The position numbers and the translations under genes were made by a program. Positions 7,138 through 15,523 of a DNA stretch of 19,232 bases are shown here, in pieces. The notes under the pieces are model-generated. The model was not told the origin of the DNA, did no database searches, and saw only the letters and a list, made by a program, of their open reading frames with translations. The stretch is from Lachnospiraceae bacterium (GTDB lineage Bacteria; Bacillota; Clostridia; Lachnospirales; Lachnospiraceae): the NCBI GenBank assembly GCA_009774215.1, contig VSNH01000064.1:1-19232 (forward strand), read 5' to 3'. Numbering within the stretch: the first letter of the stretch is position 1; the number at the start of each line of letters is the position of its first letter.

Positions 7138-9831
7138 ATGAATAAGAGAACATATAAGTTGATGAACTGGGCGAAAATAGAGGAGATTGTATACTCGGAG
7201 TCGGATAATCCGCATGAGATTCTGGGTGCGCATGTGACAGGCAGTTCGGTGCTGGTGCAGACCTTTCAGCCGGGGGCGAAGAGCGTGCGGCTGCAGCTTC
7301 TGGACGGGGATAAGAGCTATCGGATGGAGGAGGCCGACGAGGAGGGATATTTCGCCCTGCTTTTACCGGGAAAGGCGGTTCCCGCTTACGAGTATGTGGT
7401 GGAGGCGGAAAACGGCAGTTTGAGAAAGATGCGGGACGCTTACAACTTCGCGCCGCAGATTACCAAAGAGGATACGGAGAAGTTTGATGCGGGCATCCAT
7501 TACAGCATTTATGAAAAGCTGGGGGCGCATCCGCAGGTCGTGGATGGAGTCGCGGGCATTTCCTTTGCGGTTTGGGCGCCGAACGCTCTGCGGGTCAGCG
7601 TGGTGGGTGATTTCAACGGCTGGGACGGCAGGGTTCACCAGATGCGCAGACTTTGGGACTCCGGCATTTTTGAGATTTTTATTCCCGATGTGAAGGTGGG
7701 AGAATGCTATAAATTTGAGATTAAGGCAAAGAGCGGCCTGGTGTTTATGAAGGCGGATCCTTACGGTTTCGGTGCACAGATGCGGCCGGAGAGCGCCTCT
7801 GTGGTGCGGGACATCGAGGGATTTTCCTGGAAGGACGGAAAGTGGATGAAGGAGCGCGCGGACAGACAGGCGGAAGATCGGCCCATGAGCGTGTATGAGC
7901 TCTATCTCGGTTCTTTTGAGAAGCCTTCTGACGGCAGGGAGTTTTTCACTTACAGGGAACTTGCGCCGAAGATCATTGATTATGTGAAGAAGATGGGATA
8001 TACGCATATTGAACTGATGCCGGTGATGGAGCACCCGCTGGATGAGTCCTGGGGCTATCAGGTGATCGGTTATTATGCGCCTACTTCCCGTTACGGTACG
8101 CCGGAGGACTTTATGTACTTTATGGACGAAATGCACCGGGCGGGGATCGGCGTGATTCTGGATTGGGTGCCAGCGCACTTCCCGAGAGACACTTACGGCT
8201 TGTCGGGTTTTGACGGCACCTGCCTGTACGAGCATCAGGATCCGAGGCAGGGCTTCCACCCGCATTGGGGGACGTTAATTTACAATTACGGGCGGCCGCA
8301 GGTTAGCAATTACCTGATCGCCAATGCGTTGTACTGGGTGGAAAAATACCACGCAGACGGAATCCGCATAGACGCGGTGGCTTCCATGCTCTATCTGGAC
8401 TATGGAAAGAACGACGGGGAGTGGGTGGCAAATATCTACGGCGGTCATGAAAATCTGGAGGCGGTGGAGCTGTTAAAGCACTTGAACTCCATTATGAAGA
8501 AACGCAATCCCGGGGTGCTGATGATTGCGGAGGAATCCACGGCGTGGCCGAAGATCACGGGCGCTCTCGACGAGGATGGTCTGGGCTTCGACCTGAAATG
8601 GAATATGGGCTTTATGAATGATTATCTGGGCTACATCACGACAGATCCCTTTTTCCGTTCGGGGCGGCACAACGATCTGACTTTCAGCATGATTTATGCT
8701 TACAGTGAGAAATTTATGCTGGTGCTGTCCCATGACGAGGTGGTGCATGGCAAGGGAACACTCCTTAGCAGGATGCCGGGCGAGCGGGAGAAGCAGTTTG
8801 CAAACCTGCGCTTAACTTATGCTTATCATATGACGCATCCGGGCAAGAAGCTCCTGTTTATGGGGCAGGATATTGGGGAATATAACGAGTTTAATGAAAA
8901 GCGGGCTGTGGAGTGGGGGCTTTTGGAGCAGGCGGATCACAACAAGCTCAATCAGATGGTGGCTGCACTAAATAAGTTTTATGTGTCTTCCCCGGCCCTT
9001 TATGAAAAAGACACTTCCTGGGAAGGCTTTGAGTGGATTAACTGCATCACGCCGAACGCCTGTATGCTGTCCTATATCAGAAAGACGGACGACGTCAAAG
9101 ATATGCTGGTGGTGGTGGCGAATTTTGCCGACGCGAGGCAGGAGTTCCGGGTGGGCGTGCCCTGTGAGGGAAAGTACCGAGAGGTCTTTAACACGGATGA
9201 TTCGGCGTACGGCGGCTGCGGTATTTTGAATAAGCATGTCTGTGACGCGATGGAGATGGAGTGGGACGGTAAGCCTTACGCCATTGATATGGTGAGCGCG
9301 CCCCTGAGCATCAGTATTTTCTCCTACACGCCTTATACGAAGGAGGAAAAGGCAGAGATTACGCGCAGACGTGCGGAGGAGAAACGTCTGGCAAAAGAGG
9401 CCGAGGAGAGGCGTCTGGCAAAAGAAGAAGCGGAGCGAACGGCGCAGGCTGCGGCGGAGGCCAGAGAGCAGGCTAAGAAGGCGGCGGCTGAGGCGAAGGA
9501 ACTGGCAAGACGTGCGGCCGCGGAGGCAAGGGAGAGTGCGAAGGCGGCGGAAGTACTGGAGAAAGCGGCTGAGGCGGCGGCGCAAAAGCTGCAGGAGTTG
9601 ACGAAAAAGCCGAAAACTGCGGCAAAGAAGTCCGCGTCGGACGGGAAAGCGGAATCGAAGGAGGCGTCCGGGGTAAAGGCAGGATCGAAGGTCGGCGGGA
9701 GAAAGTCCCCGTCGGATAAGAAGGCAGGGTCGAAGGGGAAAACGTCAGTGAAGAAATCAGCCGCCGTGGGAACGGATGAGATAAAAACGACAGACGGTAA
9801 AATGGCGGAGGATATTGCGGAGAATAAATAG
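7138..9831 (+). CDS. glgB: 1,4-alpha-glucan branching enzyme with long Lys/Ala-rich C-terminal tail
   Basis: An 897-residue GH13 enzyme that makes alpha-1,6 branches in glycogen. An N-terminal GlgB domain is followed by a CBM48 domain (about 130-215, FAVWAPNALRVSVVGDFNGW), the catalytic barrel and a C-terminal beta domain ending near residue 734. Catalytic residues align with E. coli D405, E458 and D526 at the same spacing: D412 (DGIRIDAVASM), E465 (MIAEESTAW) and D533 (SHDEVVHG). Residues 735-897 are an extra tail not normal for GlgB. The first half is a charged Ala-rich helix that includes three tandem 11-residue units at 771-803. The second half is rich in Lys, Ser, Gly and Ala, like a histone H1 tail. 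The start ATG has AGGGTGG upstream. No glgA, glgC or glgP is adjacent. Confidence 0.93.
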   Translation: MNKRTYKLMNWAKIEEIVYSESDNPHEILGAHVTGSSVLVQTFQPGAKSVRLQLLDGDKSYRMEEADEEGYFALLLPGKAVPAYEYVVEAENGSLRKMRDAYNFAPQITKEDTEKFDAGIHYSIYEKLGAHPQVVDGVAGISFAVWAPNALRVSVVGDFNGWDGRVHQMRRLWDSGIFEIFIPDVKVGECYKFEIKAKSGLVFMKADPYGFGAQMRPESASVVRDIEGFSWKDGKWMKERADRQAEDRPMSVYELYLGSFEKPSDGREFFTYRELAPKIIDYVKKMGYTHIELMPVMEHPLDESWGYQVIGYYAPTSRYGTPEDFMYFMDEMHRAGIGVILDWVPAHFPRDTYGLSGFDGTCLYEHQDPRQGFHPHWGTLIYNYGRPQVSNYLIANALYWVEKYHADGIRIDAVASMLYLDYGKNDGEWVANIYGGHENLEAVELLKHLNSIMKKRNPGVLMIAEESTAWPKITGALDEDGLGFDLKWNMGFMNDYLGYITTDPFFRSGRHNDLTFSMIYAYSEKFMLVLSHDEVVHGKGTLLSRMPGEREKQFANLRLTYAYHMTHPGKKLLFMGQDIGEYNEFNEKRAVEWGLLEQADHNKLNQMVAALNKFYVSSPALYEKDTSWEGFEWINCITPNACMLSYIRKTDDVKDMLVVVANFADARQEFRVGVPCEGKYREVFNTDDSAYGGCGILNKHVCDAMEMEWDGKPYAIDMVSAPLSISIFSYTPYTKEEKAEITRRRAEEKRLAKEAEERRLAKEEAERTAQAAAEAREQAKKAAAEAKELARRAAAEARESAKAAEVLEKAAEAAAQKLQELTKKPKTAAKKSASDGKAESKEASGVKAGSKVGGRKSPSDKKAGSKGKTSVKKSAAVGTDEIKTTDGKMAEDIAENK

Positions 9832-9907
9832 GAAGTCTGTGGATGGACAGAGTCAGGAAACCGGGTTCACGGATCACGCAGCTGTGAGATGAAAGGTGTG
9901 GGGAGGC

Positions 9908-10807
9908 ATGGAAGATCAGGTTGTGGAAGAGCAGCTTAAGGAAATAGAATATATCGCTTCGGATGAATTGAATGTGGGGTTGATCGAGCGGTATCTGCAG
10001 GAACTGCCCGAGAAAATACTTCGTCTGGGAGTCAGGGTGCTTCTGGCGCTGGTTGTATTTTTTATCGGCATACAGCTTATTAAGCTGATACGCAGAATCC
10101 TTAGGGAATCTTTTGAGCGCCGAAATGTGGACGTGGGGGTGAGCCGTTTTCTGGATTCCCTTGTCAAGACAGTGCTTTACATCCTGCTGCTGTTTATGAT
10201 CGCCTCATCCTTTGGGCTGGATGCCACCAGCGTGGTCGCCTTGGTCGGCTCCGCGGGCGTGGCGATCGGTCTGGCGGTGCAGGGCAGCCTGTCGAACTTT
10301 GCGGGCGGCGTATTGATTCTGCTTCTAAAGCCATTCAAGGTCGGGGACTATATCCGGGACGCCGTCGGCAATGAGGGGACGGTGGAGGACGTACAGCTCT
10401 TTTATACGCGACTGATCACGCCGGATCGCCATATGGTGGTGGTGCCGAACGGGGAGCTTGCAAACAGCAATATTTTGAATATGAGTACGCTGAATGACCG
10501 CAGAATGGATATTAAGGTGGGGATTTCCTATGAGGCGGACATTCGCTGGGCGAAGGAGGCGCTCCTCAAGGTTTTGGAGGAAGACCCCGGCGTTTTGCAG
10601 GCGGAAGAGAAGCGGGTGTTTGTGGAGGAACTGGCGGACAGCAGTGTGGTTCTGAATCTGCGCTGCTACAGCGCCAATGAAAATTTCTGGGAAACCAGGT
10701 GGCGGCTTATGGAATCGGTGAAGTATGCCTTGGACGAGGCGGGGATCGGGATTCCCTTCCCACAGGTGGATGTGCACGTGAAGGAGGGCCGACAGGAATC
10801 CGATTGA
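9908..10807 (+). CDS. mscS: MscS-family small-conductance mechanosensitive ion channel
   Basis: An inner-membrane channel of about 299 residues that opens under membrane tension to release solutes after osmotic downshock. An N-terminal amphipathic stretch is followed by three membrane segments. The last is the pore helix, with the Gly/Ala-rich pattern GSAGVAIGLAVQGSLSNFAGG, then LLKPFKVGDYI, the classic MscS beta-domain entry. The cytoplasmic vestibule domain ends at IPFPQVDVHV. The start is uncertain. ATG 9908 is preferred by protein pattern, but GGGAGG lies only one base away from it, while GAAAGG lies eleven bases away. GTG 9896 is the in-frame alternative and adds MWGG. It follows glgB by 76 bases on the same strand, with no terminator seen between. 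Confidence 0.92.
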   Translation: MEDQVVEEQLKEIEYIASDELNVGLIERYLQELPEKILRLGVRVLLALVVFFIGIQLIKLIRRILRESFERRNVDVGVSRFLDSLVKTVLYILLLFMIASSFGLDATSVVALVGSAGVAIGLAVQGSLSNFAGGVLILLLKPFKVGDYIRDAVGNEGTVEDVQLFYTRLITPDRHMVVVPNGELANSNILNMSTLNDRRMDIKVGISYEADIRWAKEALLKVLEEDPGVLQAEEKRVFVEELADSSVVLNLRCYSANENFWETRWRLMESVKYALDEAGIGIPFPQVDVHVKEGRQESD

Positions 10808-10837
10808 TGCAAAGAATACAATTTCTAAAAAAATCTC

Positions 10838-10866
10838 TTGCAAAATGATCCGTTCCATCATATAAT
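10838..10866 (+). promoter_or_regulatory. Strong promoter of tRNA-Thr
   Basis: TTGCAA (10838-10843), 17-bp spacer, then a perfect TATAAT (10861-10866), ending 20 bp before the first base of the tRNA. This fits a stable-RNA promoter with a short leader. Confidence 0.75.
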
Positions 10867-10886
10867 AATCATTGTTGTAGGAATAT

Positions 10887-10959
10887 GCTGGAATAGCGCA
10901 GTTGGTAGCGCAACTGATTCGTAATCAGTAGGTCGAGGGTTCGAGTCCCTTTTCCAGCT
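10887..10959 (+). tRNA. tRNA-Thr (anticodon CGT)
   Basis: A complete cloverleaf of 73 bases. The acceptor stem GCTGGAA (10887-10893) pairs perfectly with TTCCAGC (10952-10958), with discriminator T. The D arm is GCGC-loop-GCGC, and the anticodon arm ACTGA-TTCGTAA-TCAGT gives CGT, reading ACG threonine codons. The T arm GAGGG-TTCGAGT-CCCTT has one G-T pair. CCA is not encoded. It has its own promoter and terminator. Confidence 0.95.
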
Positions 10960-10971
10960 TTTCCAATGTAG

Positions 10972-10999
10972 AAAGGCTTCGCGGGTGCGGAGCCTTTTT
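10972..10999 (+). terminator. Intrinsic terminator after tRNA-Thr
   Basis: AAAGGCTTCGC (10972-10982), loop GGGT, and GCGGAGCCTTT form an 11-bp stem with one wobble pair, followed by a run of five T. This is a strong rho-independent terminator, and it ends only 36 bases before the next start codon. Confidence 0.88.
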
Positions 11000-11035
11000 G
11001 TGTCTGCAAACGCCTTATGCCAAGGAGGAGACCGA

Positions 11036-11878
11036 ATGCGTGTAAATATAAAACGACACATAATCGGGTGCGTGATTCCGGTGATCATCGCTACATTGGT
11101 ATTTCTTACCGGCTGTGGCAATGCAGCGGGCACAGATGGCGCCAGCGTGCCGGATACGGCAGAGGAAGCAGGGCCGGAGGAGAATGACAGCATTCTGACA
11201 GAAGATAACAGCATCATAATAGAAGACGGCGGGATTCCCGTGGAAGAGATTGAGGAACAGGAGGCGGCGGATACAGGCGGTTCGGAGAGCGCCGGACTGT
11301 ATGATACGGATTCCCACTTAGATACAATGGAAATTTATGAGCGTTTTCTGAGTGGGGAACTCACAGTAACTCGGAAAAAGGAACAGGTTTCGATCGCCGA
11401 GCTGTTCTGGGACAATGACATCGAATACTGTTTTTATGATATAGACGGTGACGGTGTGGAAGAACTGCATATCAGGGACAGCGTGGCATATTATGCGGTC
11501 AAGGCGTGTGGCAGCCTGCCGCAGATTTTGTTTGAGGGCTGGTGGGGGCATGAGCCTCTTGCTTGGGACGGACAGTGCGGGATCTTGTATTATCATCAGG
11601 GATACGGGAGTGAATGGATCGCATTTATGAAAGTGGACGCTGACGGCGGTACAAAAAGGGAGGGGGCGTTTTACTGGTCAGATGAAAACCGGAACGGGGA
11701 CATGGATGAAGAGGATTACTTCACTGCCGGCCGGGAAGAGGAGATTCCAATGGAGCAGTATGTCCGCTGCAGGGACGAGCAGCTTAAAAAACGGGACGGG
11801 AACGAGCTGGAATGGAAGGACAGACAGTTAGAAGCGTTTGTCAGTGGTGCAGCGAATCCTGTGACGGGGAGACTGTGA
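11036..11878 (+). pseudogene. Putative lipoprotein with Asp-rich EF-hand-like motifs, probably frameshifted near its 3' end
   Basis: I do not recognise the family. The open frame encodes 280 residues starting at ATG 11036, chosen for the AAGGAGG ten bases before it; longer in-frame starts would lie in the tRNA terminator. The N-terminus is a lipoprotein signal: MRVNIKRH, a hydrophobic core, then LTGC with the lipidated Cys27. It should be anchored on the outer face of the membrane, with an acidic linker following. Two EF-hand-like Asp-rich loops are visible, DIDGDGVEE (residues 135-143) and DENRNGDMDEED (216-227), suggesting Ca2+ binding. The frame stops at 11878, but a protein-like continuation exists in another frame to 12042. 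Restoring one G in GGGG at 11866-11869 would give a 335-residue protein. Confidence 0.7.
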
Positions 11879-12042
11879 ATTTTGATTATTTCTGGGAAGG
11901 ATGCCCGGTGACGGAAACCGAGTATGAGGCGCAGATTGCGGAGCGGATCGACAAGGCGGCATGTGTGGAACCGGCGGAATTGTATACAAAGGAGGAGATT
12001 TTGGGGATGCTGGAAGATGAGCCCGGATGGAAGAAGGAGTGA
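11870..12042 (+). pseudogene. Displaced 3' end of the lipoprotein gene
   Basis: This stretch reads ETVNFDYFWEGCPVTETEYE onward, then TKEEILGMLEDEPGWKKE before a stop at 12042. It has normal protein composition and no ribosome binding site or start codon of its own; the ATG at 11812 in this frame precedes poor, Cys/Ser-rich sequence. It joins smoothly to the lipoprotein after ...NPVTG if one base is added to the G run at 11866-11869. I read it as the true C-terminus of that lipoprotein. A sequencing error, a real mutation or phase variation by G-run length would all give this picture. Confidence 0.6.
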
Positions 12043-12154
12043 AGGGCATCGTACATGAGCAAATATGAAACTGAGATGTGAATAATCAGCAAAAATTGAC
12101 CGGGTCGATTAACGGCACTTATCAAGATTTTCCGAAAATAAACACCACAAGAAC

Positions 12155-12182
12155 TTGACATAATATTTTGCCGTGATACAAT
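12155..12182 (+). promoter_or_regulatory. Consensus promoter of nrdD-nrdG
   Basis: A perfect TTGACA (12155-12160) and TACAAT (12177-12182) are separated by 16 bp, about 78 bp before the nrdD start. The -10 hexamer lies inside the first NrdR-box-like palindrome, as expected for a repressor-blocked promoter. Confidence 0.75.
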
Positions 12183-12235
12183 ATATAGTACGTGCAACGG
12201 GGAGTGACAAAAAAAACATACACGATATTGGGTGT
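12176..12235 (+). promoter_or_regulatory. Pair of NrdR-box-like operators
   Basis: ATACAATATATAGTAC (12176-12191) matches the ACACWATATATWGTGT consensus of the nucleotide-sensing repressor NrdR at 13 of 16 positions. ACACGATATTGGGTGT (12220-12235) matches at 12 of 16. Their starts are 44 bp apart, about four helical turns. Paired boxes in front of a ribonucleotide reductase operon are the usual NrdR arrangement. nrdR itself is not in the window. Confidence 0.65.
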
Positions 12236-12259
12236 CAGATAGAATATGGGGGCTATGGA

Positions 12260-14422
12260 ATGAAGATTATCAAGAGAAGCGGCGTGGAGGTCAATTTTGA
12301 TCTGAAGAAGATCATAGCGGCAATTAAAAAGGCGAACAGCAGCGTGAAGGAGGAAGACCGGCTGACGGAGGATGAGATCGACGAGATTGCCTCTGTGGTG
12401 GCCGATCACTGTGAGGAGATGAGAAGGGCTCCGAGCGTGGAGGAAATTCAGGATATGGTGGAGAACCAGCTTATGAAGTATCGTGCCTACACCATTTCCA
12501 GAAATTATATCACTTACCGCTATAAGAGGGCGCTTGTGCGCAAGTCCAACTCCACGGATGAGCAGATCTTAAGTCTTTTAGAGTGCAATAATGAGGAAGT
12601 AAAGCAGGAAAATTCCAACAAAAATCCTACGGTCAACAGTGTACAGAGGGATTATATGGCAGGAGAAGTGAGCAAGGATATCACGAAGCGCTTTTTGCTT
12701 CCGCCGGATATCGTGGAGGCCCACGAGCAGGGCGTGATTCATTTCCATGACGCGGACTATTTTGCCCAGCATATGCACAATTGCTGTCTGGTCAATCTGG
12801 AGGATATGCTGCAGAATGGTACGGTGATCAGCGAGACCATGATTGACAAGCCAAAGAGCTTTTCCACGGCCTGCAATGTGGCGACCCAGAGCATTGCGCA
12901 GATCGCAAGCTGCCAGTACGGCGGGCAGAGTATTTCTCTTTCCCACTTGGCGCCCTTTGTGAATGTGAGCCGTGAGAAGTTCCGCGGTAAAGTGCGCGCA
13001 GAGATGGAGGAGATGGGTGTTGCCGCCACGGAGGAGCAGATCAACGCGATTGCAGAGCGGCGTGTGAAGGACGAGATCAGACAGGGCGTGCAGATCATCC
13101 AGTATCAGGTTATTACGCTGATGACGACCAACGGACAGGCGCCTTTTATCACGGTTTTCATGTATATCGACGAGGTGCCGGAAGGACGTCTGCGGGACGA
13201 TCTGGCGATGATTATAGAGGAAATGTTAAACCAGCGCATCCGGGGTGTGAAGAATGAGAAGGGCGTGTATATTACGCCTGCCTTTCCGAAGCTGATCTAT
13301 GTGCTGGAGGAGGATAATGTCCGCGAGGGCAGTAAGTACTGGTATCTGACGAAGCTGGCGGCAAAATGCACGGCGAAGCGCATGGTACCGGATTATATTT
13401 CAGAGAAAATCATGAAGCAGTTAAAGGACGGCAACTGCTATACCTGCATGGGCTGCCGTTCCTTCCTTACCGTCTACCATGACGAGAATGACCAGCCGAA
13501 GTTTTACGGCAGATTCAATCAGGGTGTGGTCACCTTAAATCTGGTGGATGTGGCGTGTTCATCAGGACGTAACAAAGCGCGTTTCTGGAAAATTATGGAT
13601 GAGCGGCTGGAATTGTGCAGGAGAGCGCTGATGGCGAGGCATAATCGTCTGAAAGGAACCCTCTCTGACGTGGCGCCGATTCTGTGGCAGAACGGGGCGC
13701 TTGCCAGACTGAAAAAGGGGGAGAAGATCGACAAACTTCTCTACGGCGGCTATTCTACCATTTCACTTGGGTATGCGGGGCTGTGCGAGTGTACACGCTA
13801 TATGACGGGGAAGAGCCATACCGATCCTGAGGCGACGGATTTTGCCTTGAAAGTGATGCAGTATTTGAACAATGCGTGCAAGGAGTGGCGGGAGGAGACG
13901 AACATTGACTTCAGCCTTTACGGGACACCGCTTGAATCCACAACATATAAGTTTGCGAAGTGCCTGCAGAAGCGTTTCGGTATCATTGAGGGTGTAACAG
14001 ACCGCAACTATATCACGAACAGCTACCATGTGCATGTGACGGAGGAGATCAACGCCTTTGACAAGCTGAAATTCGAAGCCCAGTTTCAGGAGCTCTCCCC
14101 GGGCGGCGCGATCAGCTATGTGGAAGTGCCGAACATGGAGAACAATCTGGACGCGGTGCTCTCCCTGATGCAGTATATTTATGACAACATCATGTACGCG
14201 GAATTGAATACCAAGAGCGATTACTGTCAGGCCTGTGACTATCACGGGGAGATTGAGATCGTGGAGGACACGGACGGGAAACTGATCTGGAAGTGCCCCA
14301 ACTGCGGCAACACCGACCAGAACAAGATGAATGTGGCGAGGCGTACCTGCGGCTATATCGGGACGCAGTTCTGGAATCAGGGACGCACGCAGGAGATTAA
14401 GGAAAGAGTATTACATTTATGA
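12260..14422 (+). CDS. nrdD: Anaerobic (class III) ribonucleoside-triphosphate reductase
   Basis: A 720-residue oxygen-sensitive glycyl-radical enzyme that reduces ribonucleoside triphosphates to dNTPs. The N-terminal ATP-cone (residues 1 to about 95, MKIIKRSGVEVNFDLKKI) senses ATP/dATP. The barrel contains HDADYFAQHMHNCCL and the Cys-rich CYTCMGCRSFL (C393, C396, C399). Near the C-terminus are zinc ligands C656, C659, C679 and C682. The glycyl radical loop is RTCGYIG, with G698. ATG 12260 is chosen because family proteins begin MKIIKR; upstream in-frame codons read through the promoter and operator. A GGGGG precedes it by seven bases. The activase gene nrdG follows, and expression is probably repressed by NrdR through the two upstream boxes. 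Confidence 0.95.
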   Translation: MKIIKRSGVEVNFDLKKIIAAIKKANSSVKEEDRLTEDEIDEIASVVADHCEEMRRAPSVEEIQDMVENQLMKYRAYTISRNYITYRYKRALVRKSNSTDEQILSLLECNNEEVKQENSNKNPTVNSVQRDYMAGEVSKDITKRFLLPPDIVEAHEQGVIHFHDADYFAQHMHNCCLVNLEDMLQNGTVISETMIDKPKSFSTACNVATQSIAQIASCQYGGQSISLSHLAPFVNVSREKFRGKVRAEMEEMGVAATEEQINAIAERRVKDEIRQGVQIIQYQVITLMTTNGQAPFITVFMYIDEVPEGRLRDDLAMIIEEMLNQRIRGVKNEKGVYITPAFPKLIYVLEEDNVREGSKYWYLTKLAAKCTAKRMVPDYISEKIMKQLKDGNCYTCMGCRSFLTVYHDENDQPKFYGRFNQGVVTLNLVDVACSSGRNKARFWKIMDERLELCRRALMARHNRLKGTLSDVAPILWQNGALARLKKGEKIDKLLYGGYSTISLGYAGLCECTRYMTGKSHTDPEATDFALKVMQYLNNACKEWREETNIDFSLYGTPLESTTYKFAKCLQKRFGIIEGVTDRNYITNSYHVHVTEEINAFDKLKFEAQFQELSPGGAISYVEVPNMENNLDAVLSLMQYIYDNIMYAELNTKSDYCQACDYHGEIEIVEDTDGKLIWKCPNCGNTDQNKMNVARRTCGYIGTQFWNQGRTQEIKERVLHL

Positions 14423-14424
14423 CA

Positions 14425-14464
14425 AATCGAGAAAGCTCGATTGCGAGGATCGCTTCGCGACCTC
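14425..14464 (+). repeat. Two consecutive hairpins between nrdD and nrdG
   Basis: AATCGAG-AAAG-CTCGATT (14425-14442, 7 bp perfect) is followed at once by GAGG(A)TCGC-TTC-GCGACCTC (14445-14464, 8 bp with one bulged A). Neither is followed by a T tract, so they are not terminators. They could set mRNA processing or stability and so the NrdD:NrdG ratio. Confidence 0.5.
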
Positions 14465-14494
14465 AGATATAGCGGAAAAGTTTTGGGAGATATG

Positions 14495-15019
14495 ATGAAA
14501 TTTGGGGAAATAAAGAAGTATGATATCGCCAACGGTCCGGGGGTGCGGGTGACGCTTTTTGTCAGCGGCTGCACGCACCACTGTGAGGGCTGTTTTAATC
14601 CCGAGACGTGGGATTTTCAGTATGGACAGCCCTTTACGGGGGCGGTGGCGGAAGAGATTCTGAAAGCGCTTTCGCCGGATTATATCGCGGGGCTTACGCT
14701 GCTTGGCGGGGAACCGTTGGAATACGCAAACTGGACGGCGCTCCTTCCGCTTCTGAAAGAGGTGAGGGCGCGTTTTCCGCACAAGGATGTGTGGTGCTAT
14801 ACCGGGTATCTCTTTGACAGGGATGTTCTGGATGATTTCTGCGAAAAGTGGGCGGATATGAAGGAGTTTCTGGCTTGTCTGGACGTGGTCGTGGACGGAG
14901 AGTTTGTGCAGGCGAAAAAGAATATCAGCCTGCGGTTCCGGGGGTCGGAGAACCAGCGGATTATCGATGTGCAGGAGTCCTTGCGGGCGCGGAAGGTTGT
15001 GTTGTGGGAGGATGCGTAA
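14495..15019 (+). CDS. nrdG: Anaerobic ribonucleotide reductase activating protein (radical SAM)
   Basis: A 174-residue activase that uses a 4Fe-4S cluster and S-adenosylmethionine to place the glycyl radical on NrdD. The cluster motif is CTHHCEGC (CX3CX2C) in VTLFVSGCTHHCEGCFN, and the SAM-contacting LLGGEPLE follows. The length fits the family. Of the two adjacent ATG codons (14492, 14495) the second is preferred because GGGAG at 14485-14489 is then five bases away. It lies 72 bases after nrdD on the same strand, with two hairpins between. It ends 18 bases from the stop of the convergent HXXEE gene, with no clear terminator. Confidence 0.95.
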   Translation: MKFGEIKKYDIANGPGVRVTLFVSGCTHHCEGCFNPETWDFQYGQPFTGAVAEEILKALSPDYIAGLTLLGGEPLEYANWTALLPLLKEVRARFPHKDVWCYTGYLFDRDVLDDFCEKWADMKEFLACLDVVVDGEFVQAKKNISLRFRGSENQRIIDVQESLRARKVVLWEDA

Positions 15020-15037
15020 ATATAGGATGACAGGCAT

Positions 15038-15523
15038 CTACTTGAAATATTTATCGAATAGCGGATAAAAAACAACACATAGTCCAATGGGCAGCCCGAA
15101 CAGTGCGCCGCCGATGAAAATTCCAAATAGCAGCTGATATGCGGAAAAGATATCTGACAAAACATAAATTTTCAGTCCGCAAATGGAGTTGAGAAGAAAG
15201 AGTGTCCCGGTGATCAGACCCGGCGATACTCTTTTATCTTTGACTGTGTAAAAAAAATGGTCTCCGAAATTGACCATTCCCCAGATCAGTATGGCTATGC
15301 CAAAACATGCAAGTTTATCGCTGCATACAAATAAAAGGACGGATAGCAGCAGCGGGGGATAGTAGAGAAACAGGTTGTTTGCCATCCAGTGTCCATGTGT
15401 CATATGATAGGGCAGCCATTTATGCTCATACATCCATTTCGGAAGATCGCCGACTGCTTCCTCAAATAAGTGGAATGGCAGATAAATCGCTAAATTGATT
15501 AAAACAAAACTCGTCATGCTCAT
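15038..15523 (-). CDS. HXXEE-domain multi-pass membrane protein
   Basis: A 161-residue integral membrane protein with about four or five hydrophobic segments. The motif HLFEE (H18, E21, E22) in the first segment, further histidines in YHMTHGHWMANN and a later GDHFF fit the HXXEE family, whose conserved His and Glu suggest a metal-dependent membrane enzyme of unknown reaction. The start ATG 15523 overlaps the stop of the upstream padR gene in an ATGA arrangement, with AAAGGAC in front. This implies translational coupling, and a longer in-frame start at 15547 is less likely. The partner PadR probably controls it. The sequence is AT-richer than the neighbouring nrd genes. Confidence 0.8.
   Translation of the reverse strand: MSMTSFVLINLAIYLPFHLFEEAVGDLPKWMYEHKWLPYHMTHGHWMANNLFLYYPPLLLSVLLFVCSDKLACFGIAILIWGMVNFGDHFFYTVKDKRVSPGLITGTLFLLNSICGLKIYVLSDIFSAYQLLFGIFIGGALFGLPIGLCVVFYPLFDKYFK

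Noticed and set aside
7363..8265. Long open frame antisense to glgB (about 300 codons)
   Set aside because: It lies wholly opposite the conserved GlgB domains, is rich in His, Arg and Leu as antisense frames of GC-rich genes are, and has no ribosome binding site.
11783..11793. A6 run as a programmed -1 frameshift site (CTT AAA AAA CGG) in the lipoprotein gene
   Set aside because: The slippery heptamer is out of register (T before the A codons), and the frame after it stays protein-like up to about 11865, so the shift must lie later, at the G run.
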